NCBI RefSeq assembly: GCF_000327065.1
Contig: NC_019936.1
Location: 4,492,001-4,556,000, forward strand
Source: Stutzerimonas stutzeri RCH2
Lineage (GTDB): Bacteria; Pseudomonadota; Gammaproteobacteria; Pseudomonadales; Pseudomonadaceae
Length of the DNA: 64,000 nucleotides
Reading direction: 5' to 3'
Position numbers and translations under genes: made by a program. The notes beneath the pieces are model-generated. The model was not told where the DNA came from. It searched no databases and saw only the letters and a list, made by a program, of their open reading frames with translations. Positions 27,470 to 36,846 of this stretch are shown one piece after another (within the stretch, counting starts at the first letter, position 1; each line of letters starts with the position of its first letter).

Positions 27470-29521
27470 GTGAGCGCGAACAATCCCCTGCTGCAAGATT
27501 TCGACCTGCCGCCCTACTCCGAGATTCGCCCGGAGCACGTCGAGCCGGCCATCGACACCATCCTCGGTGACAACCGCGTGGCGATCCAGGAACTGCTTAG
27601 CCGCCCGGCCGACAGCCTCGACTGGCAGACCCTGGTGGTCGGCCTCGACGAACTGAACGATCGCCTCGCGCGCGCCTGGGGGCCGGTCAGCCACCTCAAC
27701 TCCGTGTGCAACAGCCCGGAGCTGCGTACCGCCTATGAGGCCTGCCTGCCCAAGCTGTCGGCCTACTACACCGAACTCGGACAGAACCGCGCGCTGTTCG
27801 AGGCCTACCAGGCATTGGCCGCGAGCCCCGCGGCGGCTGGCTTCGAGGTGGCGCAGAAGACCATCCTTGAGCATTCGCTGCGTGACTTCCGCCTGTCCGG
27901 CATCGACCTGCCGCCGGTCGAGCAGCAACGCTTCGGCGCCATCCAGATGAAGCTCGCCGAACTCGGCAGCAAGTTCTCCAACCAGCTGCTGGACGCCACC
28001 CAGGGCTGGACCCGGCACATCACCGACGAAAGCCTGCTGGCCGGCATCACCGACTCGGCCAAGGCGCAGATGGCCGAGGCAGCCAAGGCGAAGGATCTGG
28101 ACGGCTGGCTGATCACCCTGGAATTCCCCAGCTACTACGCGGTGATGACCTACGCCGACAACCGCGACCTGCGCGAGGAGGTCTACGCCGCCTACTGCAC
28201 CCGCGCCTCGGACCAGGGCCCGAATGCCGGGCAGTTCGACAACGGCCCGGTAATGGCCGAGATCCTCGAGCTGCGCCACGAGCTGGCCGGGCTACTCGGC
28301 TACGGCAACTTCGCCGAGCTGTCGCTGGCGACCAAGATGGCCGAATCCACCGAGCAGGTGCTGAGCTTCCTGCGTGACCTGGCGGTGCGCAGCAAGCCGT
28401 TCGCCGAGCGCGACCTGGCCGAACTGCGCGCCTTCGCCGCCGAGCAGGGCCTAGACGATCTGCAGAGCTGGGACCTCGGTTACTACGCCGAGAAGCTGCG
28501 CCAGCAGCGCTACAGCCTGAACCAGGAAGAGCTGCGCGCCTACTTCCCGATCGACAAGGTGCTGTCCGGGCTGTTCTGCATCGTCCAGCGCCTGTACGGC
28601 ATCGATATCCACGAGCTGGAGCAGTTCGACGGCTGGCATCCCGAGGTGCGCCTGTTCGAGATCAGCGAGAACGGCCAGCACGTTGGGCGCTTCTTCTTCG
28701 ACCTCTACGCGCGGCCGAACAAGCGCGGTGGCGCCTGGATGGACGGCGCCCGCGACAAGCGCCGCACCGCCCTCGGCACCCTGCAGACGCCAGTGGCCAA
28801 CCTGGTCTGCAACTTCACCCCGCCGGTGGGTGAGCGCCCGGCGCTGCTGACCCACGATGAAGTCACCACGCTGTTCCACGAATTCGGCCATGGCCTGCAT
28901 CACCTGCTGACCCAGGTCGAACATGCCGGTGCCTCGGGCATCAATGGCGTGGCCTGGGACGCGGTGGAGCTGCCGAGCCAGTTCATGGAGAACTGGTGCT
29001 GGGATCCCGAAGGCCTGGCGCACATCTCCGGTCATTACCAGACCGGCGAGCGCCTGCCGCAGGACAAGCTGGACATGATGTTGGCGGCGAAGAACTTCCA
29101 GTCCGGCATGATGATGGCGCGCCAGCTGGAGTTCTCCCTGTTCGACTTCGAACTGCACGCCACCCACGGCGACGGCCGCAGTGTGCTGCAGGTGCTCGAA
29201 CACATCCGCGACGAGGTCTCGGTGATGCGCCCGCCGGCCTACAACCGTTTCCCCAACAGCTTCGCGCACATCTTCTCCGGCGGTTACGCGGCCGGTTACT
29301 ACAGCTACAAGTGGGCCGAAGTGCTGTCGTCCGATGCCTTCTCGCGCTTCGAGGAAGAAGGCGTGTTCAACTCCGAGACCGGGCGCGCCTTCCGCGAGGC
29401 GATTCTCGCCCGTGGCGGCTCGCAGGAGCCGATGGTACTGTTCGTCGATTTCCGAGGCCGCGAGCCGTCCATCGACGCCCTGCTGCGCCACCTCGGGCTG
29501 GTAGCGGAGGCTGCGGCATGA
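27470..29521 (+). CDS. prlC: oligopeptidase A (PrlC)
   Basis: The GTG at 27470 fits the AAGG upstream better than an in-frame GTG three codons earlier, and gives 683 residues starting SANNPLLQ as in other pseudomonads. This M3 metallopeptidase has the zinc motif HEFGH at 470-474 and downstream ENWCWDPEGL containing the third ligand region. It degrades cytoplasmic peptides, including cleaved signal peptides. Its stop overlaps the next gene (ATGA). Confidence 0.95.
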   Translation: MSANNPLLQDFDLPPYSEIRPEHVEPAIDTILGDNRVAIQELLSRPADSLDWQTLVVGLDELNDRLARAWGPVSHLNSVCNSPELRTAYEACLPKLSAYYTELGQNRALFEAYQALAASPAAAGFEVAQKTILEHSLRDFRLSGIDLPPVEQQRFGAIQMKLAELGSKFSNQLLDATQGWTRHITDESLLAGITDSAKAQMAEAAKAKDLDGWLITLEFPSYYAVMTYADNRDLREEVYAAYCTRASDQGPNAGQFDNGPVMAEILELRHELAGLLGYGNFAELSLATKMAESTEQVLSFLRDLAVRSKPFAERDLAELRAFAAEQGLDDLQSWDLGYYAEKLRQQRYSLNQEELRAYFPIDKVLSGLFCIVQRLYGIDIHELEQFDGWHPEVRLFEISENGQHVGRFFFDLYARPNKRGGAWMDGARDKRRTALGTLQTPVANLVCNFTPPVGERPALLTHDEVTTLFHEFGHGLHHLLTQVEHAGASGINGVAWDAVELPSQFMENWCWDPEGLAHISGHYQTGERLPQDKLDMMLAAKNFQSGMMMARQLEFSLFDFELHATHGDGRSVLQVLEHIRDEVSVMRPPAYNRFPNSFAHIFSGGYAAGYYSYKWAEVLSSDAFSRFEEEGVFNSETGRAFREAILARGGSQEPMVLFVDFRGREPSIDALLRHLGLVAEAAA

Positions 29522-29796
29522 GCAACGAAGTATCCCGAGTCACTCCCAAACGCTTCATCGCCGGGGCCGTGTGCCCCGCGTGCAGCGGCACGGACTGCAT
29601 CAAGATGTGGGACGTCGACGGCGTGCCGCATCGCGAGTGCGTGATCTGCGGCTACGCCGATACCCTCAACGCCCAGGGCATCTCGGTACCCATGGAGCTC
29701 GGCACGCGGGTCAACAAGGTCCAGCCCAAGCCGGCCGACCCGCAGGTGCAGTCGGTGCAGTTTTTCCCTAATCCGAAGTTGAAGAAGCCGGAATAG
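29518..29796 (+). CDS. yheV: YheV-family zinc-ribbon protein
   Basis: This 92-residue protein begins in an ATGA overlap with prlC. Cysteines C19, C22 and C27 and the pair C41/C44 (CPAC...RECVICGY) form a likely zinc ribbon. prlC-yheV adjacency is typical of gammaproteobacteria. The function is unknown. Confidence 0.88.
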   Translation: MSNEVSRVTPKRFIAGAVCPACSGTDCIKMWDVDGVPHRECVICGYADTLNAQGISVPMELGTRVNKVQPKPADPQVQSVQFFPNPKLKKPE

Positions 29797-29801
29797 CCGC
29801 C

Positions 29802-30578
29802 GTGCTGCACCTGACCTGCGGCGATCTGGCTGGCGACAGCGTGCGTGCGCTGCTGGCCGAGCATGAGCCCCAAGCGCAGGTGCGGGTGTTACGCGATGAC
29901 CTAGCCGTCGGACCACTGATTGACGTGGATCGTGCGCCTTGCGCTGCTCGCGCAGCCTTCTGGGAGCGGGTGTGGCCCGCTGAGGTGACTCCGCGCCCGG
30001 CCCTCGCCAACGATCTGGCGGCTGATGCACTCTGGCTGGCCGAGCTATCCAACCACGCCCAGGCCGTGACCGTCTGGCACGGCGACAGTGCATCCGAGCA
30101 GCTACTGCTGGCTCGAGTCGCCGCGGCGCTGCAGGGCTCAAGCTGCATGCTGAACGAAGTTGCCTGTGGTACGGGCGACAGTAGCGTCAGCCGGCGCAAG
30201 GCCGTGTCCATGCATTCGCCCGAAGCGCTGGCCGAGCTGTATAAGCCGCAGGCTATTTCGGCATCGCGCCGAGGCGAGCTCGCGGTGGCCTGGCATCAGC
30301 AATGCGCCAGCCCGTATGACATTCGGCGCTGGCGCGATGGGACTTTTCAGGGTGAAGACTATCGGACAATCGATGTGGCGCTCGTCGCTGCCTGTTCCAG
30401 TGCTTTCGGTCCGCTCGCGCGTGCAATGGCCGAGGTCATGGGCCATTGCGATGGTTTCTTCGCCACCGATTTCTTTCTCTACTGGCGCGCTCGCGAGCTG
30501 GCCGCTGCTGCGCAGCTGGAATTACTGGGCGATCCCGTAGCCGGCTACCGTGACCTGCAGGTACGCCGCCTCGGCTAA
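29802..30578 (+). CDS. DUF1835-domain protein
   Basis: This 258-residue protein starts at GTG 29802, five bases after yheV. The N-terminal LHLTCGDLAGDSVR and VLRDDLAVGPLID segments are characteristic of DUF1835. The C-terminal part (about 150-255) resembles the often-fused DUF3658 domain. No catalytic motif is known to me and no signal peptide is visible. It is probably co-transcribed with prlC-yheV, but its role is unknown. Confidence 0.8.
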   Translation: MLHLTCGDLAGDSVRALLAEHEPQAQVRVLRDDLAVGPLIDVDRAPCAARAAFWERVWPAEVTPRPALANDLAADALWLAELSNHAQAVTVWHGDSASEQLLLARVAAALQGSSCMLNEVACGTGDSSVSRRKAVSMHSPEALAELYKPQAISASRRGELAVAWHQQCASPYDIRRWRDGTFQGEDYRTIDVALVAACSSAFGPLARAMAEVMGHCDGFFATDFFLYWRARELAAAAQLELLGDPVAGYRDLQVRRLG

Positions 30579-30612
30579 AAGCTTGCTGTTCGAGGACTGG
30601 GCAGGCCTACGG

Positions 30613-30697
30613 CCCGCTTCGCCGCGAGGGCGCGCCTCCCACAGGTTGTGGTGTGCACATGCTGCTTTGGTGGGAGGCCCGCCCCCGGGGCGATGCT
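30613..30697. repeat. REPIN-like inverted pair of REP elements
   Basis: In the 155-bp gap between two convergent genes, CGCGCCTCCCACA (ending 30643) faces GGTGGGAGGCCCGCC (from 30668). Read on opposite strands, both give the [T/G]GTGGGAGGC-[G/C]GCGCC-type core common in Pseudomonas REP sequences, each followed by a GC-rich internal palindrome. About 25 bp separates them. The position between gene ends is typical for REPINs. Confidence 0.7.
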
Positions 30698-30733
30698 TTC
30701 AGCTTCTGGCTGTTGCGGGGTCGATATGGCCTT

Positions 30734-31804
30734 TCAGCCCTCGACCTTCGGCGTCGCCCGTCCCGGCTGCGGTGGCGAAGCAAACAGGCGCTTGAGCTTC
30801 ATCGCTGGCGCTTCGATCAGGTGCCAGGACAGCGCAGCGAGGATCAGCGTCGGCGCGAAGGCGATCAGCGTCAGACCAAGCACTCCGACCTGCGGACCGA
30901 ACAGATAGACCGTCAGCTGCTGGAACGGGAAGGCGTAGATGTACAGGCCATAGGAGAAATCGCCGTACTTGCCGAAACGCGAGATCAGCGGCAGCGGCGC
31001 GTAGGCCAGATAGAGCACCAGATACGGCAGTGCGATGAAGTACACCAGCGGGCCGATGTCGGTACGGAAGGTTGCCACCAGCGCGGCGAACAGCAGCGCC
31101 GCGATCCAGCCGCGCCAGGGGATGTCGTCCCGATAGAGGAACAGTGCCGAGCCGCTGTAGTAGAGCAGGCCGAGCTTGAAGATGTTCTTGATGAAGTAGG
31201 ACTCGATGCCCAGCTTGCCCAGCAGCCAGAAATGCCCGAACGCGAGCACGGCGATCGGCAGGAAGATCAGCCGGCGCTTGAGGAAACCGGTCAGCCCGAG
31301 AATCATCACGCCGATATACATCAGCACTTCCAGCGGCAACGTCCACAGCGAGCCGTTGACCACATCCGGATAGAGGTTGCCGGTGAACACGCCAGGCAGT
31401 TCGTAGCGCGTCACCAGCAGGATGTTCTGCAGGTAGGTCCAGGTACCGTCGGCGGCCAGATAGCGACCGAGGTCGAACTGCGTGACCAGTGGCCCGATGA
31501 CGAAGGCCGAGAGCAACACCGCGACGATCAGCGCCGGAAAGATGCGTAGCGCTCGCTTTATCAGAAAGCTTTTCGGACTGCTGCTGGCCAGCCACGACGA
31601 GGCGATCAGGTAGCCACTCATGACGAAGAAGACGCCGACGGCGATCGAGCCGCCCTTTTCGTACCCTGTCAGCAGAGTCAGCGGCTCGTCTTCGCGACGG
31701 CCAACCAGCGGATAGCTATGGGCGAATAGCACCAGAGCGGCGGCAAAGAAGCGCAGGAAATCGAAATTGTTTTCCCGAGCGTGAAAGGAACCGGTTGGAT
31801 GCAT
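30734..31804 (-). CDS. acyltransferase 3 family membrane protein
   Basis: The ATG at 31804 has AGGAG six bases upstream and gives 356 residues starting just before the family signature NFDFLRFFAAALVLFAHSYPL, which contains the conserved His. About ten hydrophobic helices follow, with SYGLYIYAFPFQQ near the C-terminus. These inner-membrane enzymes O-acylate surface sugars such as LPS O-antigen, exopolysaccharide or oligosaccharides. The substrate here is unknown. No polysaccharide genes are adjacent. Confidence 0.88.
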   Translation of the reverse strand: MHPTGSFHARENNFDFLRFFAAALVLFAHSYPLVGRREDEPLTLLTGYEKGGSIAVGVFFVMSGYLIASSWLASSSPKSFLIKRALRIFPALIVAVLLSAFVIGPLVTQFDLGRYLAADGTWTYLQNILLVTRYELPGVFTGNLYPDVVNGSLWTLPLEVLMYIGVMILGLTGFLKRRLIFLPIAVLAFGHFWLLGKLGIESYFIKNIFKLGLLYYSGSALFLYRDDIPWRGWIAALLFAALVATFRTDIGPLVYFIALPYLVLYLAYAPLPLISRFGKYGDFSYGLYIYAFPFQQLTVYLFGPQVGVLGLTLIAFAPTLILAALSWHLIEAPAMKLKRLFASPPQPGRATPKVEG

Positions 31805-32102
31805 GGTCTGCTCCTGGCGGACGGCGGTGGCTTGAACGCTGGAACGCACGGGGTCCATTCTAGTAATGCCGGATCGAGCGCTACGTCGCGCTTCGATCAT
31901 CCTTGTCCTCTGCCGGCCGGCTCCATCCTGAGCATCGCCGCTCTGAGCGGCGCTACCCAATCAGCCCCTTTGTCCGAAGCATGAAGCAAATGTTCCCGGG
32001 CCACCCGACGGGCGGTAGCAAGCACCATTGCTCGGCTGGGCTGGCCCGGGGTCAAAGGACCGTTTACTGTATATCAAAACAGTAATTAGCCGACGACCTA
32101 CC
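31805..32102. promoter_or_regulatory. divergent region between acyltransferase and radical SAM genes
   Basis: This stretch of about 300 bp has no supported gene. It should contain the acyltransferase promoter near 31.85 kb and, at the other end, the LexA-controlled promoter described separately. Nothing else is recognisable. Confidence 0.4.
32065..32084 (+). promoter_or_regulatory. LexA (SOS) box
   Basis: CTGTATATCAAAACAG at 32067-32082 matches CTG-N10-CAG with the favoured TATAT core, flanked by TA on each side. It ends 18 bp before the radical SAM start codon, so bound LexA would cover its promoter or leader. Confidence 0.85.
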
Positions 32103-33167
32103 ATGACCCATCACCCTGTCACCCCTCGCGGCCGCGGCACTGCGGTCAATCCGGACAATCGTTTTGCGCCAACGCGTAGCGAGGTCTGTGACGACGGCTG
32201 GGAGCAGGACGTGCCGCCAACCCGCGCCACTGAAGTACGCCAGGAAATCGCCAAATCAGTGCTGACGCGCAACCAGTCGCCGGACGTTGGCTTCGATCGC
32301 TCGGTAAATCCCTATCGCGGCTGCGAACATGGTTGCATCTACTGTTTCGCACGGCCGACGCACGCGTACTGGGATCTCTCGCCCGGCATCGATTTCGAAA
32401 CGAAACTGATCGCCAAGACCAACCTCGCCGAGCGGCTGGAGGCCGAGCTGAGCAAGCCCGGCTACGTGCCGCAACCGATCGCGCTGGGGGTGAACACCGA
32501 TGCCTATCAGCCACTCGAGCGCGAGCAGCAGCTGACGCGCCAGGCGCTGGAAGTCCTGCTGCGTTTCAAGCACCCCGTGCACATCATCACCAAGGGTTCG
32601 CTGGTGTTGCGCGATCTCGATCTGCTGGTACCGCTGGCCGAGCAGCGGCTGGTGAGCGTGTCGGTCAGCCTCACGACCCTGGACGACGAGCTCAAACGCA
32701 TCATGGAGCCACGCGCGGCCTCACCGACGGCGCGCCTACGGGTATTGCGCACGCTGCACGAAGCCGGCGTGCCGGTCAGCGTGATGTGTGCGCCGATGAT
32801 TCCGATGATCAACGACATGGAGCTGGAGCGGATGCTCGAAGCCGCCCGCGAAGCCGGTGCGCGCTCCGCGGGCTACGTGCTGCTGCGCCTGCCGCATGAG
32901 GTGGCCGCGCTGTTCGAAGGTTGGCTGCAGGAGCATTTTCCGCAGCGCGCCGCCCATGTCATGAGCCTGGTACGCCAGTCGCGTGGCGGCAAGGATTACG
33001 ACAGCCGCTTCGGCAGTCGCATGCGCGGTGAAGGCCAGTTCGCCCAGCTGCTGGCCCAGCGTTTTCAGCTGGCCTGCAAGCGCCTGGGTTTCAACCGACG
33101 GGATCAGAACTACGGCCTGGATTGCAGTCTTTTCGCGCCGCCCGGGCAGCAGCTAAGCCTGATCTGA
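32103..33167 (+). CDS. PA0069-family radical SAM protein (SplB-like)
   Basis: The ATG at 32103 directly follows the LexA box and gives 354 residues. The radical SAM cluster motif is CEHGCIYC (C74, C78, C81) in NPYRGCEHGCIYCFARPTHAYWD. The fold and motif resemble spore photoproduct lyase-like proteins often labelled DNA repair photolyase. The family in Pseudomonas is known as PA0069, which I recall as part of the LexA regulon. A DNA repair or modification role is plausible but unproven. Confidence 0.88.
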   Translation: MTHHPVTPRGRGTAVNPDNRFAPTRSEVCDDGWEQDVPPTRATEVRQEIAKSVLTRNQSPDVGFDRSVNPYRGCEHGCIYCFARPTHAYWDLSPGIDFETKLIAKTNLAERLEAELSKPGYVPQPIALGVNTDAYQPLEREQQLTRQALEVLLRFKHPVHIITKGSLVLRDLDLLVPLAEQRLVSVSVSLTTLDDELKRIMEPRAASPTARLRVLRTLHEAGVPVSVMCAPMIPMINDMELERMLEAAREAGARSAGYVLLRLPHEVAALFEGWLQEHFPQRAAHVMSLVRQSRGGKDYDSRFGSRMRGEGQFAQLLAQRFQLACKRLGFNRRDQNYGLDCSLFAPPGQQLSLI

Positions 33168-33184
33168 CTCTTTGTCCGACGGTA

Positions 33185-33421
33185 GGGACCTAAGGTGGAT
33201 GACGCGTCATCCATCCACCGTGACGCATACTGCCACGCATCGTGCTGGGGGCAGGCACGGGCTGCGCGCGGGGGCCATCAGACGCGTGGAAAATGCTTCG
33301 CAGTTTTCCACCCTACGTTCGAGCCTGTGTCGCGAGGATCCGCCGCATTCGGTGAGCGGCCCCTCGGATGGGCTGACGCGCAGTCGTACGGTGGATGGCG
33401 CTTCACCCATCCACCGCAACG
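33185..33421. repeat. dispersed GTAGGGTGGA palindromes (copy group 3)
   Basis: The gap of about 400 bp between the radical SAM gene and the small membrane-protein gene contains three elements: 33194-33219 (GGTGGAT facing ATCCACC), 33285-33317 (CGTGGAAAA facing TTTTCCACCCTACG) and 33386-33415 (GTACGGTGGATGG facing CCATCCACC). No convincing gene overlaps them. The remaining sequence to 33566 shows nothing recognisable. Confidence 0.78.
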
Positions 33422-33566
33422 CAGCCACGCAAGCGTCGCGAAAGCAGGCAGGTCCATGACTCAGGCGATTGCCGTCAGTCATCGCACCCTTCACTCAGAC
33501 AAGGCGCGCCGGAACTATCCCCCGCCGCTGTCGCACCAATCCCTGTATCCCCGCACCGGAGGCAAC

Positions 33567-33830
33567 GTGGACTGGATCGATCTTTTGCAATGGCCGGCCA
33601 TGGTGGTCACGGTGATCGCCGCCTGGCTGATCGGCTCGCTACAACCTGGCCGGCGTTTCGTCGGCTTCTGCTGTTTTCTGCTAAGCAATCTGCTGTGGGT
33701 GATCTGGGGCTGGCACGCCGAGGCCTGGGCGCTGATTACGCTGCAGGTCTGCCTGGCGCTGATGAACCTGCGCGGCGTGAAGAAGAACGATGCCCCCGCA
33801 CAGCCCGAGCCAGACACTCCCCGCGCTTAA
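33567..33830 (+). CDS. small hydrophobic membrane protein
   Basis: A GTG at 33567 with GGAGG just upstream gives 87 residues: MDWIDLLQWPAMVVTVIAAWLIGS, a second helix (RFVGFCCFLLSNLLWVIWGW), a third (AWALITLQVCLALMNLRG) and a charged, Pro-rich tail. Three membrane helices are likely. An ATG at 33456 in frame is possible but would add a low-complexity, non-membrane leader. I do not recognise a family. It lies just upstream of the cox promoter region. Confidence 0.6.
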   Translation: MDWIDLLQWPAMVVTVIAAWLIGSLQPGRRFVGFCCFLLSNLLWVIWGWHAEAWALITLQVCLALMNLRGVKKNDAPAQPEPDTPRA

Positions 33831-33831
33831 A

Positions 33832-33859
33832 TTGCGAGAGTGCGATCGCTGTCTATACT
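33832..33859 (+). promoter_or_regulatory. candidate sigma-70 promoter for the cox cluster
   Basis: TTGCGA at 33832-33837 and TATACT at 33854-33859 with a 16-bp spacer lie about 200 bp upstream of coxB, leaving a long untranslated leader. I saw no ANR/FNR-type box. The rest of the 33831-34062 gap holds nothing else I can name. Confidence 0.4.
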
Positions 33860-34062
33860 CCGAATCGTAGGCGTACCTGATTGAGTTCCGACTGCGCGTG
33901 CAAGCGTCCAGCTCAACCCCGAGCGTTTCGGTGGTCGTGCTGGGCAGAATCGGACTGATCGAAAACGTAGCTGGCATGACGGGAATGGTTTCCCCGGCCA
34001 GCCGATTTTCGGCGGTGCGATGGCGGTCGGCGGGATAACAAGAATCATAAGGGGAACCCGCA

Positions 34063-35196
34063 ATGTCTCGACATCCATGCATCTGGATGGGGCTTGGGCT
34101 TTGGGCAATATTTGGCCAGGCTCAGGCGGCCTGGGACGTGAACATGCGCTCCGGTGCCACCGACGTCAGTCGGTCGGTGTTCGATCTGCACATGGCGATT
34201 TTCTGGATCTGCGTGGTCATCGGCGTGCTGGTGTTCGGCGTGATGATCTATTCGATGATCGCGCACCGCCGCTCCAAGCGTCAGCATTCCGCTCACTTCC
34301 ATGAGAACACCCGCGTCGAGGTGCTCTGGACGGTCATCCCGCTGCTGATTCTGGTGGGTATGGCGGTCCCGGCGACGCGCACGCTGATCCACATCTACGA
34401 CTCCAGCGAATCCGACGTCGACGTGCAGATCACCGGCTACCAGTGGAAGTGGCACTACAAGTATCTGGGCGAGGATGTGGAATTCTTCAGCAACCTCACC
34501 ACGCCGCGCGAACAGATCAACAACCAGGCGCCCAAGGGCGAGCACTACCTGCTGGAAGTCGACGAGCCGCTGGTTATCCCTGTCGGCGCCAAGGTGCGCT
34601 TCCTGATCACCGCGGCCGACGTCATCCACTCCTGGTGGGTGCCGGATCTGGCGGTGAAAAAGGACGCCATCCCCGGCTTCATCAACGAATCCTGGACCCG
34701 CGTCGAGCAGCCCGGCATCTACCGCGGCCAGTGCACCGAGCTGTGCGGCAAGGACCACGGCTTCATGCCGGTGGTGGTAGAGGTCAAGTCGCAGGAGGAC
34801 TACGCCACCTGGCTCGGCGAGAAGAAGGCAGAAGCGGCCAAGCTGGCCGAGCTGACCAGCAAGGAATGGACGCTGGAAGAGCTCAACGAGCGCGGCCAGA
34901 AGGTCTACCAGACCGCCTGTGCCTCCTGCCACCAGGCTGGCGGTGAGGGCATTCCGCCGATGTTCCCGGCACTCAAGGGCTCGGCCATCGCGACCGGCGA
35001 CATTGAGGCGCACATCAACATTGTCGTCAACGGCAAGCCGGGCACCGCGATGGCGGCCTTCGGCAAGCAGCTGTCGGAAGTCGATCTGGCCGCGGTCATC
35101 ACCTACGAGCGCAACGCCTGGGGCAACAAGACCGGCGACATGGTCACGCCGAAAGACGTGCTCGACTTCAAACAGGCCGAAGAAGCCACCCAGTAA
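34063..35196 (+). CDS. coxB: cytochrome c oxidase subunit II with C-terminal cytochrome c domain
   Basis: The 377-residue protein starts after AAGGGG. It has a signal peptide, two membrane helices (about 47-70 and 85-105), the cupredoxin domain with CuA ligands in CTELCGKDHGFM, and a fused cytochrome c domain with heme motif CASCH and a later Met in the sequence around GKPGTAMAAFGKQL. It accepts electrons from cytochrome c for the aa3 oxidase. This is the caa3-like subunit II form used in pseudomonads. It heads the cox operon. Confidence 0.96.
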   Translation: MSRHPCIWMGLGLWAIFGQAQAAWDVNMRSGATDVSRSVFDLHMAIFWICVVIGVLVFGVMIYSMIAHRRSKRQHSAHFHENTRVEVLWTVIPLLILVGMAVPATRTLIHIYDSSESDVDVQITGYQWKWHYKYLGEDVEFFSNLTTPREQINNQAPKGEHYLLEVDEPLVIPVGAKVRFLITAADVIHSWWVPDLAVKKDAIPGFINESWTRVEQPGIYRGQCTELCGKDHGFMPVVVEVKSQEDYATWLGEKKAEAAKLAELTSKEWTLEELNERGQKVYQTACASCHQAGGEGIPPMFPALKGSAIATGDIEAHINIVVNGKPGTAMAAFGKQLSEVDLAAVITYERNAWGNKTGDMVTPKDVLDFKQAEEATQ

Positions 35197-35208
35197 GAGG
35201 ATTCGGTG

Positions 35209-36846
35209 ATGAGTGCAGTGATCGACGATCATGGTCATGCCGGACATGACCACCACCACGGCCCGGCCAAGGGCCTCTCGCGCTGGCTGCTGACCACCAA
35301 TCACAAGGACATCGGCTCGATGTACCTGTGGTTCAGCTTCTGCGCCTTTCTGCTCGGCGGCTCGATGGCCATGGTGATCCGCGCCGAGCTTTTCCAGCCG
35401 GGCCTGCAGATCGTGCAGCCGGAATTCTTCAACCAGATGACCACTATGCATGGCCTGATCATGGTCTTCGGCGCGGTGATGCCGGCCTTCGTCGGCCTGG
35501 CCAACTGGATGATCCCGCTGATGATCGGCGCGCCGGACATGGCGCTGCCGCGGATGAACAACTTCAGTTTCTGGCTGCTGCCGGCGGCCTTCGGCCTGCT
35601 GGTCTCGACCCTGTTCATGGAAGGCGGCGGGCCCAACTTCGGCTGGACCTTCTATGCGCCGCTGTCGACGACCTACGCGCCGGAGTCGGTGACCTTCTTC
35701 ATCTTCGCCATCCACCTGATGGGCATCAGCTCGATCATGGGCGCGATCAACGTGATCGCCACCATCCTCAACCTGCGCGCCCCGGGCATGACGCTGATGA
35801 AGATGCCGCTGTTCGTCTGGACCTGGCTGATCACCGCCTTCCTCCTGATCGCGGTGATGCCGGTGCTGGCCGGCGTGGTGACCATGATGCTGATGGACAT
35901 CCACTTCGGAACCAGCTTCTTCAGCGCCGCCGGTGGCGGCGACCCGGTGCTGTTCCAGCACGTATTCTGGTTCTTCGGCCATCCCGAGGTGTACATCATG
36001 ATCCTGCCGGCGTTCGGCGCGGTCAGCTCGATCATCCCGGCGTTCAGCCGCAAGCCGCTGTTCGGCTACACCTCGATGGTCTACGCCACAGGGGCAATCG
36101 CCTTCCTCTCCTTCATCGTCTGGGCGCACCACATGTTCACCGTCGGCATTCCGCTGACCGGCGAGCTGTTTTTCATGTACGCGACCATGCTGATTGCCGT
36201 GCCCACCGGGGTGAAGGTGTTCAACTGGGTGTCGACGATGTGGCGCGGCTCGCTGACCTTCGAGGCGCCGATGCTGTTCGCCGTGGCCTTCGTCATCCTC
36301 TTCACCATCGGCGGCTTCTCCGGGCTGATGCTGGCCATCGCCCCGGCGGACTTCCAGTACCACGACACCTACTTCGTGGTCGCGCACTTCCACTACGTGC
36401 TGGTGCCGGGGGCGATCTTCGGCATCTTCGCCTCGGCCTACTACTGGCTGCCCAAGTGGACCGGGCACATGTACGACGAGACCCTGGCCAAGCTGCATTT
36501 CTGGATGAGCTTCATCGGCATGAACCTGGCGTTCTTCCCGATGCACTTCGTCGGCCTGGCCGGCATGCCGCGGCGCATCCCCGACTACAACATGATGTTC
36601 GCCAACTTCAACATGGTCTCCAGCGTCGGCGCCTTTATGTTCGGCGCCACCCAGCTCTTGTTCCTGTTCATCGTCATCAAGTGCATCCGCGGTGGTGTGC
36701 CAGCACGGGCCAAGCCCTGGGACGGCGCCGAGGGGCTGGAGTGGAGCGTGCCGTCGCCGGCGCCCTACCACACCTTCCAGACACCACCGGACATGAGCGA
36801 TGTGCATGAGCACCGTAAGGGCACCGGCGGGGAGCTGACGCCGTGA
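35209..36846 (+). CDS. coxA: cytochrome c oxidase subunit I
   Basis: The ATG at 35209 is favoured over the adjacent GTG by the position of AGAGG (8-base spacing). The 545-residue protein has twelve membrane helices, with heme and CuB ligands in TMHGLIMVF, FWFFGHPEVYIMILP (His-Tyr crosslink pair) and VWAHHMFTVG, and the low-spin/high-spin His pair in VVAHFHYVL. A His-rich N-terminus (DDHGHAGHDHHHG) is noteworthy. It is the catalytic subunit reducing O2 and pumping protons. Confidence 0.97.
   Translation: MSAVIDDHGHAGHDHHHGPAKGLSRWLLTTNHKDIGSMYLWFSFCAFLLGGSMAMVIRAELFQPGLQIVQPEFFNQMTTMHGLIMVFGAVMPAFVGLANWMIPLMIGAPDMALPRMNNFSFWLLPAAFGLLVSTLFMEGGGPNFGWTFYAPLSTTYAPESVTFFIFAIHLMGISSIMGAINVIATILNLRAPGMTLMKMPLFVWTWLITAFLLIAVMPVLAGVVTMMLMDIHFGTSFFSAAGGGDPVLFQHVFWFFGHPEVYIMILPAFGAVSSIIPAFSRKPLFGYTSMVYATGAIAFLSFIVWAHHMFTVGIPLTGELFFMYATMLIAVPTGVKVFNWVSTMWRGSLTFEAPMLFAVAFVILFTIGGFSGLMLAIAPADFQYHDTYFVVAHFHYVLVPGAIFGIFASAYYWLPKWTGHMYDETLAKLHFWMSFIGMNLAFFPMHFVGLAGMPRRIPDYNMMFANFNMVSSVGAFMFGATQLLFLFIVIKCIRGGVPARAKPWDGAEGLEWSVPSPAPYHTFQTPPDMSDVHEHRKGTGGELTP

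Noticed and set aside
34030..34045. GGATAACAA, reminiscent of half a lac operator, also present near 4312
   Set aside because: It is a short chance similarity in front of unrelated genes, with no symmetric partner and no LacI-type gene nearby.
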